Shown here one piece after another: positions 28,806 to 38,529 of a DNA stretch of 64,000 nucleotides. The DNA lies in assembly GCF_031877795.1 (NCBI RefSeq), contig NC_133946.1, forward strand, positions 10,825,144 to 10,889,143, in the 5' to 3' direction. The notes beneath the pieces were generated by a model. It was not told the DNA's origin. It searched no databases and worked only from the letters and a program-made list of their open reading frames with translations. Source of the stretch: Strix aluco (lineage: Eukaryota > Chordata > Aves > Strigiformes > Strigidae). The stretch's first letter is position 1, and every line of letters starts with the position of its first letter. A program made the position numbers and the translations under genes.

Positions 28806-29430
28806 CGTTTGTGGTCCGGCTGAGCTGGCGCAGATAATCCATCGCCAGGAGAGGGGAGGGGATTGGGGCTTGGGGGGGGGTTGCACCCCGTTCCTCCAGG
28901 ATGTGTCCCCCTGGGAAAGGGGGGAGCCAGCGGGTCCTGTGCCCCAGCACGAGCGTGACTGCTGGGGAGGAAGGAAGCTGCTGGTCTGGCCACGAGCGGT
29001 CCCCACTGGGTGTTGAGAGGGGAAACCACAGGGCTCACATGGCCCCAGGCACGGGGTTTGGAGGAGACTCTGGGAGAAGGACAAAGAACCAGAGGACAGC
29101 AAAAAAGGACCAGGGGACAGGCTAAAAGGACCAGGGGATGGCAAAAAAGGACCAGGGGATGAGGAAAAAGGACCGGGGGCAGCGGCAGAGCCTGCCCTGC
29201 AGCACAGGGTGGCCCCAAGCTGGGGGTAACGGCCAGCGTGAGCCCAGGCTGCCAGGGGAGCTGGTGGCAGAGGGGAGGGTCTGTAGGGGCCAAGGCAGGC
29301 CCTCAGAGGGGGGACACAGCCCCCAAGTAGCGTGGGTTGGCTTGGAGCTGCTCCCCGGGTACCCACCTCTCCCTGCTCTGGTTCCTGGGCCCCCCCCTTG
29401 TCCCCAAGGATGTGGGTGCAGGAGCACTGC
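28806..29430. other. TKFC-CYB561A3 tail-to-tail spacer with short tandem repeat
   Basis: No gene is seen here. At 29085-29175 there are four or five copies of a roughly 22-base unit with the core AAAAAGGACCAGGGGATG. The rest is unremarkable GC-rich sequence. Confidence 0.6.
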
Positions 29431-29442
29431 AGAAGCCAGTGG

Positions 29443-29448
29443 TTTATT
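29443..29448 (-). terminator. CYB561A3: CYB561A3 polyadenylation signal (AATAAA)
   Basis: The minus strand reads AATAAA here, about 610 nt downstream of the CYB561A3 stop codon. It converges on the TKFC 3' end. Confidence 0.7.
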
Positions 29449-30058
29449 ACGTGTCCATGAGGGCCCCGGGGAGGCTGCTCGGCCGGTCCCAGCCCCCGCG
29501 GGGCAGAGGGGAAGGCACAGGCAGCCCGAGGAAGGGCAAGGCACGGTGTGAGGGTCCCCCCTCCAGCCCTGTCACCCCAAACTGGGCCCCCACCCTGTGC
29601 AGGAGATGGTCCCGGGGTGGGGGGCAGCAGCGCCGGGCACACGGGTGCTCCTCTGGCAGGTTGTGACCTGATGAGGCTCTGGCAACTGCAGGGCCCGGGG
29701 AGGGCAACTGGTTCAGCAAGGACTAAAGTCCAGGCATGAGAGGCCAGCTGGACCCCGCAGGAGCTGGCAGGTGGAGGCGTGAGGACGCAGGCAGGAGCAT
29801 CACACTGCGGCTGCCTTCATCCTCCAGCAGGCAGGAGGCCAAGGCCAGGCCACAAAGAAGAGCAAAGAGATGTCCTCACCGCTGCCGGAAGGGAGCTGAG
29901 CCCGTTCCTCCCGCGGGCAGGTGAGCGTCAGGTGCAGGCAGCGGGAGTCCCTGGCTGAGAGCAGGGCCGGCAGAGCAGGCAGGGAAGTGACAGGGTCGGA
30001 GAGCACAGGGCTGGCAGCCCCGGGAGGGCAGGAAGAGACCTCAGCTGCCGCATCAGTG

Positions 30059-31332
30059 TCAGCGCTCGGCGGCGAGCAGGGGCTGCGGGGAGAGCATGGG
30101 TGAGCCTAATGCCTGCACCCACCCTGGGGACGGGCCAACTGGGGCTGTGGTAGGGGGCAAGTCCCCTCACTCAGCTCCCCAAAGCCACCCTGTAACCCAG
30201 CATGGCCCCACAGCGGAGCTGGTACCTGACAAGAGTCTGGGGAGTCGGCATCGGGACGCTTCCAGCTCGGCCTGGCCAGGGCGCCCAGCACCAGCACCCC
30301 AAAGAGGAGGATCAGGAGCCCCAATGTGTTGGCAAAGACAGCCTCGGTGGGCAGGCGCTTGTACTCCATTGTCCCGTTCTTCCTTGGGAGAAAAAGGGGC
30401 CGAGAGCTTTCCTGGATGTGCCCAGCCTTCCCCCAAGGCCACACAGCCCCGTCCCCACCCCACAGCATGGAGCTGTGCAGGTTAACCACGCACCTGAGGA
30501 GGGGAATCGCTCACTTCTCTTCGCCTCTCCGTGCTCGGTTTCACACCGTGCCGCTTCTGGCACTGAGAGATAACAACCCAAATCCCCACCCCACCCCTGA
30601 GCCTCCCTCCCTGCAACGGCTCTCCCCACACCCGCCATGATGCTCACAGGCTGAAGAAGAGCTTCTCGTTGATGCCTGACATACACGAAGCCACAGACAG
30701 CATGAGGATGGTGGAACCAAAGAAGACGTGGACGGGCTTGTAGAGGGCCCGGAGCCAGGTGGGAGCCCAGGGCAGCATGAAGGCGCTGAAACCAGCCAGC
30801 CACTGCGGGAAGAGGAGGTGAGGCCAAGGGGTACAGGGGTGGCTGGGGTGGGGGGGGGCTGGAGCAGCACCCACCTGGCAGGAGAAGAGCAAGATGGTGG
30901 CCAGCCCCAACCAGCTGTGCAGCGAGTACATGTTGGGCGTCCCGTTGTGGTTGTGGAAGCGAAAGACGGCCACTAACCCCAGCACGGCTAAGCCAAAGGC
31001 TACCAAGGCCAGGGTGCCGTGTAGCACCTTCCAGGGAAGCTTGGGGCCGCTCCAGGCGGGGGGCAGACGGTACACCAGGGCCGCTGTTGGGCGAGAGGGT
31101 CAGGCAGGAAGCGTGCCAGGGCCGCGCCGCGCCGCAATCCCCGCTCACCTGCGCCGTACAGCACCACCATGCCTGTCACCATCAGCACTGGGTGCCAGTT
31201 GAACATCTGGGCGCTGCCGTCCCAAGCAAAGCCGCCGCGCCAGTGTTGGCACCAAGCGCTCACGAAGGCCACACACACGAAGCCCAGGCCGCCCAGGAGG
31301 ACGCAGAAAGGCAGGAAGGGGAGATCCAGCAT
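30059..31332 (-). CDS. CYB561A3: CYB561A3, lysosomal cytochrome b561 ferric reductase
   Basis: Six-helix di-heme b561 protein that moves electrons from cytosolic ascorbate across the late endosome/lysosome membrane to reduce ferric iron. Coding exons: 31149-31332 (acceptor at 31354), 30875-31083, 30648-30802, 30226-30382, 30059-30082, summing to 242 codons plus stop, equal to human. Conserved histidines occur in FNWHPVLM, RFHNHNG, SLHSWLG and KPVHVFFG and fit the heme and substrate ligands of the family. The last exon encodes only eight residues (QPLLAAER, with the first Q spanning the junction region), matching the human QPLL ending. The 5' non-coding exon should sit near 32.6-32.7 kb beside TMEM138; I could not fix its ends. 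Confidence 0.96.
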
Positions 31333-32339
31333 CTCCGCGACGGGATGGCGGCACCTGGGGAAGAACGAGACGCCCGCTCAGCCTCTGCCGGGGATATCCA
31401 CCCGCACCGGTGCTCTCGCGTGTGTGCAGACACCCCCAGGGAGGAGCCAGACAGAAAGGGGAAGCAGGCACCCCGAGGAGGGCTGGCCCTGGCCCAGCTG
31501 CTGCCTGGCTGAGGAAGGAGGCTAGGGCTGGAGCTGGCCAGCTGGGGCTGGGCAGGGTGAAACTGGCCCCTGTGGAGCCAGGTCACTGGGCAGCACCCCA
31601 CTGCGTTGCCCTGGCACGCCATGCCCAGGGGACATCAGCAAGGGCCTCATGGGGAGGGGGCAGGTGTCTCCTGTAATGCTGCACCCCCTCCCAGTCTCCC
31701 CTCCCTTGTCCCCAAGAATCCACTGATCTGACCCCCTCCCTCCCTCTCACACATGCCCTCTCTAAATCCCCCCAGCACCCTCAAACCTGCACCCCAGTTG
31801 CCCTTTCACCTCCCCACTGGCACCCACACTCCTTCTCAAACCCTCCCTCAGTACCTTATGCCCCCCTAGCTGCACCCACAGCACAGGGCTCACCCCAGCT
31901 GGGTGTGAGGAGGCACTCCTGTACCCCCCTGCCCCGGACCCTGGCAGCTGCTGCACCCCTTCTCCCTCCTGCCTCACCCCACCTGCTCCATGGGGGACTG
32001 GGGGGGACCCGCTGGCAGCAACCACCCCCCCCCCCCCCCCCGCCTGGGCTGGGCGGTGGGACCAGCAAGGCCCTGCCCTCGGGGTGCTGCCCTCAGCCGA
32101 CGGGGCTTGCGCAGGTGACTGGCTGCGCTCATTTGCCTGGAGATTTGCATCTGCCTCCAAAAATAGATATTTATATCTCTTCACAGGGTGGGGGACGGCC
32201 CTGTCCCTCCCCAGATCAGCCGCCCCATGGGACTGTGAGGCAGGAGGTGGGTGGGACACGGCCCCGGCGCAGCGTGGGGATCACGAGCTCAGCCACCCAC
32301 TCGCTCAGGGCCTTGTGCCGCTCGTCACGGCGCTGAGCA

Positions 32340-32600
32340 GCCCCATGGCTTCCCCCAAAGCCTGGTCCCACAGCTCCCCCAAAGCCTGGACCCCCACAGT
32401 TCCCCGGGGCATGGGGATGTGGGGCCTGGCCCCACAGCTCCCCTACAGCTCCTCCAGACCCGGTGACACAGGGCCTGGCACCACGGCTCCCACAATACCG
32501 GGAACATGGGGCCCGGCCCTACAGTTCCCCCGAGTCTGGGGACACGGGGCCCGGCCCCGAGGCTCCCCCAAACCCGGAACACAGGGCCCCGCCGTTCCTC
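32340..32600. repeat. degenerate tandem repeat near the CYB561A3/TMEM138 promoter
   Basis: Five or six imperfect copies of a roughly 45-base unit with the theme GGGGCCTGGCCCCACAGCTC followed by CCCC and a variable part. It lies just upstream of the CpG-rich bidirectional promoter, within the presumed CYB561A3 5' intron or leader. Confidence 0.6.
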
Positions 32601-32880
32601 CCAGCCCAGCTGCCGCAGGGCCCAGCCTGGTCCCAGGGCCGTACCTCAGCCCCGCCCGCCGCCCGCCGGGCCCCACCGCCCCCTCGGCCTCGTCGGCCAC
32701 CTCCATGTTGGACGGCGCCGCTCTGGCCGCTCGTCTCGGTGGTGGCTCTCAGCCAACCCGCCCAGGGCCAGCGACCAACGAGAGCGGTGGCCAGAGCGGC
32801 CCCAGCGCCGTTCCTCCACCCGCGCGCTTCCGCCTCGGTGGTTGCGGCGTTGCCGTGGAGACGGAAGATGGCGGCCGCAG
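32600..32880. promoter_or_regulatory. CYB561A3/TMEM138 bidirectional promoter with RFX-like X-box and YY1 motif
   Basis: CpG-rich, TATA-less. GTTGCCGTGGAGAC at 32849-32862 resembles the RFX X-box (GTTGCC, two-base spacer, RGYAAC; two mismatches in the second half). AAGATGGCGGC at 32865-32875 fits the YY1 initiator-downstream motif. A splice donor at 32881 closes TMEM138 exon 1. X-boxes mark ciliary genes, which suits TMEM138. Confidence 0.6.
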
Positions 32881-34075
32881 GTCAGCGCTCGGCCGCTCCC
32901 GGCTTGCGGAGGGTGGGAGGCGGCGGGGACCACCGGCCCTGGACACCACGGATTGTCTGTGCACCGGGGGCGCGGGACGGGGCCGAGAAGCGGGGGAGCG
33001 ACCCCGGGGACGGGGAGCACGGCGGCCTACCGGGGCGGGGGGGGAAGGAGTGGGTGGGCCTGGGGGCACTACGGCCTCTTAGGGACTGGGGTCGGGGGGA
33101 ATGGGGGGGGACGGGGGCTGCGTGGGGACACAAGAGGGGACCCGGGGGCCACGCGGGGAGAGGATGTCTGCGTGGTGACTGCGTGAAGGGGTGTGGGGGG
33201 GGCCATGGGACGTGGGGGTGTGGGGAGCTGCCCCCTTTCCCCCCCAGTGTCCAGCCCTGTGGTTGCCTTTCAGAGAAAACAGGCCTCAGTGCAGCACTCT
33301 CCTGCCAGGACCCGGGGGACCCCCCGTTCTCCTGGACTCCCCCCATCCCTCCGAGCACCACCTTACCTCCCTCCGTGTCACGTCCTTCCTTCCCCAGGCA
33401 GTGTGGTCCCCGGCCTGGCTGTCAGCTCTGCCTCCTCTCTTGTCCCCAGACAGCCCAGTTCCCTCGCTGTGTCCTCATCCCCTCTCTGACCAGCTGCCCC
33501 AGGCGGGGTGTGCTGTCCTGGGGTGGGGTGAAGCAAAACGATGCTGGGACACTGCGTGCCCAAACCTGCCCCTGTAGCGTGGCCTGCTCAGCACTGCCCA
33601 CGGAGCCAGCGGCAGCTTTAGGGTTTGTCTGGCGTGAGAGGTGTGAATAACCTGTCTGGATGCTGCTCCCCGGGACTCACACGTCTCCCTCGTCTCTGCA
33701 TTTCATCACATTTGTTTCCTGAGATCGGGGAGGGGGTCTGTGAGGCTGGAGGGTGGGAGGGAGAGACTGAACCTGTGTGTGAGAAGGGAGGGGAGACAGC
33801 TTATTTGTGAGAGACCAGGGGCAGAGCACGGCTCGGCATTGGCGTGCTAGAAACTGGCAGGAGCTGCTATTGATTTGACCTTCTTTTGGGTTTCCTGGCA
33901 GAGGAGGTTTCCGAGGCGCAGGGGGGTGTGTTGCACCCTGGCAAACAAAACCTTTGCTCTCCTCCAGGTCTTGGCCGTAGGGAGAGGCGACGCTGAGCAC
34001 CTCAGCTCTGGACCATGAGCTGGCTCTGCCACTGGGGATGCCGGGGCTGAAGGCTCCAACCCCCAGGGAAGGAAG

Positions 34076-35682
34076 ATGCTCCAGACCAGCAACTACAGCC
34101 TGGTGCTGTTCCTGCAGTTCCTCCTGCTTTTCTATGACCTTTTCGTCAACTCCTTCTCGGAGCTGCTCCGCACGGCCCCTGCTGTCCAGCTCGTCCTCTT
34201 CATGTGAGTGCCAGGCGGGCGTAGCGGGCGGCATGGCAGGGCAGCAGGGCTGGGCTCTCACCACGTCTCTCTCCTCCTGCAGCATTCAGGACATTGCTAT
34301 TCTCTTCAACGTCATCATCATCTTCCTCATGTTCTTCAACACCTTCGTCTTCCAGGCTGGGCTGGTCAACCTTCTCTTCCACAAGTTCAAGGGGACCATC
34401 CTGCTGTCGGCCACCTATCTGGCGCTCAGCATCTCCTTCCACGTCTGGGTTATGGTAGGCTGGGGTGGGCTCGGGGCTGCCGGCTTCTCCTGAGGGCAGG
34501 CAGCACAGGCAGCACAGTCTGCCTGCTTAGCTGGCCACAAACCCTGTTTCCTTCAGTCCCTCTCTCACAAGAGGAAGGCCACAATCTACCACCACAGGGA
34601 CAATTCAGTGTCCCCCTGTGATTCCCTGCACGACCCCCCCCTTAGGCATTGGGCTGGAAGGGCACTGCCCCATCTCAGGCCCTTGGAGCTGCCCCATCTC
34701 TGGCTGTGACCTGCCAGAAAATCCTCTTTCCCCAGGGGAAGCCCAGCAGCTCCAGCTCTGTGCTGGCACGAAAGCCCGCGCTGGGGTAATCCCTGCTGAA
34801 GTCCGTGACAGCGGCTCCTGCTTTACCTGGGATTAATCCCCAGCAAACACCAGCGCTCAGAGCCTGGGGGCAGCCCCCTCCCCACAGGCATCAAGCAGCA
34901 CCGAGGGCTGGCAGGGGTCCTGGCTCTGTCCAGGCAACAGCTTCCCCTTCTGTACCCTGACAAAATTCCCTCCTGTTCCCTGCCAGAGGCCCTGGGGACC
35001 CTCCTTCATGGGGCTCTCATGTCCCCCCCCCAGCCTCTGAGCGAGGGTCCTTCCCCACCCCACTCCGCCAGGGCAGGGAAAGTATTTTGAGCTGGGCCAG
35101 GGGCCGCCCCGGTGCTGCCCACGTCATCTGGGCAAGGGATTGACGGGGATTTATGGGGATCTGAAGTCTGAAGCTAGAATAGGGCCCGGCTCGCTGCCTA
35201 AATCCCCTGAGCTGCTTAACCTTTGGGGTGGGGGGCTGCTCCCCCAGCCGGCAGTGTTGCCCCTGTCCTGTGCGCAGCCTCGGGGCCAGCAGCGCACAGT
35301 GCTGAGGGAGCCAGAGGCACGGGGCTGCTGCCCCCAAACTAATGCAGGGCTTATTTTTGCCTCCTGTCTGTCTGTCCATCTGCCTCAGAACCTGCGGTGG
35401 CGAGATTCCGGCCGCTTCGTCTGGACCGAAGGCCTGCAGACTCTTTTTGTTTTCCAGCGGCTGGGTAAGAGCTTGTGGTCGCAGGGTCCCTGGGGGGGGT
35501 CCTACCCTTTTTGGGGAGCCTTTGGGAGTGAAGGTGGGGGATCCACCCTCACCCCCCTCCCTCCCGCAGCGGCTGTGCTCTACTGTTACTTCTACAAGAG
35601 GACGGCGGTGCACCTGGGAGACCCCCTCTTCTACCAGGACTCTCTTTGGCTGCGCAAGGAGTTCGCACAGTTCCGCGGCTGA
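34076..35682 (+). CDS. TMEM138: TMEM138, ciliary transition-zone membrane protein
   Basis: Four-helix membrane protein needed for ciliogenesis; human mutations cause Joubert syndrome 16. Coding exons: 34076-34203, 34283-34454, 35389-35464, 35570-35682, totalling 162 codons plus stop as in human. It opens [11 protein letters not shown], and hydrophobic segments include [16 protein letters not shown] and the [19 protein letters not shown] stretch. It ends with RKEFAQFRG. Non-coding exon 1 ends at 32880 and exon 2 starts at 33968. Several upstream ATGs precede the true start: a 13-residue reading frame starts at 32868 and crosses the exon 1-2 junction, and another starts at 34014. The start at 34076 is set by homology. 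Confidence 0.97.
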
Positions 35683-35906
35683 TGGCTCCCCTCGGGCTCT
35701 GGGCGATCCACCGTCTCTCTGCACCTCACGGGCCTCCATGGGGACGGCTCCGGCTCAGCCATCTTCCTCCTCTTCCCCCTGGGGACCAGCCCTTCCACTG
35801 ATGCTGGCACAGCTTGTGCGGATGCCAGGAGTCGGTGGGAGGTTTGTGGTGCTTCTGGGCGCCGCCGCCCCCGTTGGGACTTGAGTGGTTTTGTAACGAG
35901 TAAAGA

Positions 35907-35912
35907 AATAAA
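35907..35912 (+). terminator. TMEM138: TMEM138 polyadenylation signal (AATAAA)
   Basis: AATAAA lies 225 nt after the TMEM138 stop codon and about 680 nt before the TMEM216 start. Confidence 0.8.
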
Positions 35913-36024
35913 TGGGCTGCATTTTCCAGAGGTTGCCTGGTGTCTGCGCACCCCGGGCCCCCTCCCCGCCTCTTCCCTTCCATCCCGGCAGCCTTATGCT
36001 GCCCTTGCTGCCACAGAACAAGGC

Positions 36025-36360
36025 TCACAGAATCCCAGAATCATCTGGGTTGGAAAAGCCCTTGAAGATCATCCAGTCCAACCATGAACCTCACCCTGAC
36101 CGTTCTCAACTCCACCAGATCCCTCAGCGCTGGGTCATCCCAACTCTTCAACCCCTCCAGGGATGGGGACTCCACCCCTGCCCTGGGCAGCCCATTCCAA
36201 CGCCCAACAACCCCTTCTGCAAAGAAATACTTCCTAAGAGCCAGTCTGACCCTGCCCTGGCGCAGCTTGAGGCCATTCCCTCTTGTCCTGTCGCTTGTTC
36301 CTTGGTTCAAGAGACTCATCCCCCCTCTCTGCACCCTCCTTTCAGGGAGTTGGAGAGGGC
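36025..36360 (-). mobile_element. CR1 LINE, 3' end fragment between TMEM138 and TMEM216
   Basis: Antisense CR1 beginning with its 3' terminus (CAGAATCATCTGGGTTGG) and broken off after TTTCAGGGAGTTG. It occupies about half of the roughly 670 bp spacer between the TMEM138 poly(A) signal and the TMEM216 start codon. Confidence 0.95.
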
Positions 36361-36588
36361 TCTTCCCACCTTGCAGCGTGGGACATTGTAGGTAGAACCG
36401 GAGGGCAACCAGGGCTCCTCGCTCCGCCCCACCCCGCAGTCCCTCGGCCGGGCGCGGGACTCGAACCCGGGGTTTTCCGTCCTGGTCCTCCAGAACCATA
36501 GAGAGGGGTGGAGAGAAAGGCCGGGCGCTTTCCCGCCCAGCGCTGCCGGGAGCGAGGGCGGCGGCGGCGGTTCCCATGGAGATGGAAG
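36361..36588 (+). promoter_or_regulatory. TMEM216: TMEM216 promoter with RFX half-site, X-box-like and YY1 motifs
   Basis: Short GC-rich promoter downstream of the CR1. GGGCAACC at 36403-36410 is an X-box half-site. GTTCCCATGGAGAT at 36570-36583 is a weak X-box-like sequence with a good first half. AAGATGGCGCC at 36586-36596 is a YY1-like motif overlapping the start codon. From literature memory, TMEM138 and TMEM216 are co-regulated in tetrapods through their shared intergenic region. Confidence 0.5.
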
Positions 36589-37953
36589 ATGGCGCCCAGG
36601 AGTGAGTGCGGGACCGAGACGGGCCGGGCTGCGGGGCCAGGAACGTGGGGCGGGGGGGGCAACGGGGTGGGGGCCGGGAGCGGGCCAAGGCACGGCGGCA
36701 CCGGGAGCGGGGTTCAGCGCGGCGGGAAGTGGGGGCTGAGGCCGGTCCTTACCACCCCCACCCACGGCCGCCGTGCTCCCACAGGCCGCCAGCGCTCCTC
36801 GGCGCCGCTGCAGGTCCTGCTTTTCCTCAACGGGTGGTACAGCGCGACTTACTTCCTCCTGGAGGCCTTCGTCTTCGTCTACAAGGGTGAGCCCCCCACC
36901 CTGACCCTCCGCGCGCCCCCAGGGTGGCAGCAGCAGCCCCCCCCCCGCCCCGCCCTGAGGCCCAGCGCGGGCCCTGAGGGCAGCGCTGGCTGTGCCCGCA
37001 GTGCTGCTGCTGCCGTACCCCTTCACCAACCTGGTCCTGGATGTGGTGTTGCTCTTCCTCTACCTCGGCACTGAGGCCACTCGCATCTTCTTTGGTAAGT
37101 TGAAGCAACTGGGGGGGTTTAGTCTGGAGAAGAGGAGGCTGAGGGGAGACCTCATGGCCCTCTACAACTCCCTGAAAGGAGGGTGCAGAGATGGGGGATG
37201 AGTCTCTTGAACCAAGGAACAAGCGACAGGACAAGAGGGAATGGCCTCAAGCTGCGCCAGGGCAGGGTCAGACTGGCTCTTAGGAAGTATTTCTTTGCAG
37301 AAGGGGTTGTTGGGCGTTGGAATGGGCTGCCCAGGGCAGGGGTGGAGTCCCCATCCCTGGAGGGGTTGAAGAGTGGGGTTGACCCAGCGCTGAGGGATCT
37401 GGTGGAGTTGAGAACGGTCAGGGTGAGGTTCATGGTTGGACTGGGTGATCTTCAAGGGCTTTTCCAACCCAGATGATTCTGTGAAGTCGTGGGGACGATG
37501 GGGTGTTTGGTGGGCTCCAGAGCCCCCCCAGGAACAGCTGGGACCGCGATGGTGGTGTTTACAGCATCCCCCACACTGTAGCATCCTGGCTTTGTGGGGG
37601 ACACCCCCCTAACTGTGTCCCCCACAGGGTCCAAGGGCAACCTGTGCCAGCGGAAGGTGCCGCTTTCCATCAGCCTGGCCCTGACCATCCCGGCAGCCGT
37701 GATGGCCACCTATTACCTGCTGCTGCAGACCTACACCCTGCGCCTGGAAGCCATCCTCAGCGCCATCCTCCTGCTTTTCTACTCTGTGGAGCTGCTGCTG
37801 GGTGTCCTCGCGCTCGTCTCCTTCTCCAGGTACCGCAGCCAGGCCGCGCGGGGAGCTGGGTGACCCCGGGGTGCCGCAGGAGTGAGCTGCCAGGCTGGTT
37901 GGGCACCAACACATCCCCCCTTTTCCCTTCTCCGCAGCGTGGATTCGTACTGA
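36589..37953 (+). CDS. TMEM216: TMEM216, ciliary transition-zone tetraspan protein
   Basis: Tetraspan membrane protein of the MKS transition-zone complex; human mutations cause Joubert syndrome 2 and Meckel syndrome 2. Exons: 36589-36601, 36785-36886, 37002-37094, 37628-37829, 37938-37953, giving 141 codons plus stop. It begins [14 protein letters not shown], parallel to human MAPRGKRLSSTPLE. Hydrophobic helices follow around [34 protein letters not shown], the [20 protein letters not shown] stretch and the [19 protein letters not shown] stretch. The final exon encodes only VDSY after the junction Ser. If the last intron is retained, the frame continues into [11 protein letters not shown] before a stop. 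Two upstream ATGs (36576 and 36582) are out of frame. Intron 3 carries a CR1. Confidence 0.96.
37105..37484 (+). mobile_element. CR1 LINE, 3' end fragment in TMEM216 intron 3
   Basis: Sense-oriented CR1 from CAACTGGGGGGGTTTAGTC to GATTCTGTG. It begins about 10 nt after the exon 3 splice donor (GT at 37095) and makes up about 70% of the intron. Confidence 0.95.
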
Positions 37954-38232
37954 GGCCTCGTGCCACGCCAAAGGACCAAGTACACGCAGCAGCAGGAAGC
38001 CAGCGGTCCCGGTGCCGGCTCCACCTCCCAGGTAGCCCCAAAAAACAGGGTGAGGGGGTGTCTGCACCCTGCCAGCTCCCCGCTTCGCCCGCAGCATGCG
38101 CCAGCAATCTGCCGGGCAGCACCCAACCCGCTGCCACCCAGGATGCGGCCCCCAGGGCTTGTGACAGTTTGAGGTACGGAGAATTATTTTTTTTTTTTTC
38201 TACTGCCTTCTCAAAATAATTCACTATTTTCC

Positions 38233-38238
38233 AATAAA
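38233..38238 (+). terminator. TMEM216: TMEM216 polyadenylation signal (AATAAA)
   Basis: AATAAA lies 280 nt after the TMEM216 stop codon. The converging CPSF7 signal is about 310 nt further on. Confidence 0.8.
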
Positions 38239-38529
38239 TATTTATTTTTACCTGGTGCTTGGGCACGTGGCTTCCCCTGGGGCATGAAGTGCTCCGGTGC
38301 TTCCAGCCCCACAGTGCTGCCCTGAGCCAGCTGTCGGGGGGCGCACAGGAGCCCCCCAGAATCGTTATAGGACGGTCAGGGTCAAGGTCACAGAGGCACT
38401 AATACTCCCCCAAGCGCTGCTCTTCCCTCCCACAGTGGCCCTAAAACTCTCACCCCGCTCAGTACCTAAAAAAAACCATCGCAGGGAGAAAACGTGACAG
38501 AAGAGCCCTACAGTGCCATATAAAAGACT

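Noticed and set aside
32443-32706. 87-codon minus-strand frame starting near the CYB561A3 promoter
   Set aside because: Low-complexity frame over the tandem repeat; CYB561A3 coding starts at 31332 by homology.
36452-36475. tRNA-like B-box on the minus strand (GGTTCGAGTCC)
   Set aside because: No matching A-box, D-arm or acceptor stem can be folded upstream; it lies in the GC-rich TMEM216 promoter and is most likely chance.
36576-36588. upstream in-line ATGs before the TMEM216 start
   Set aside because: They are out of frame with the conserved protein; MAPR at 36589 aligns with human.
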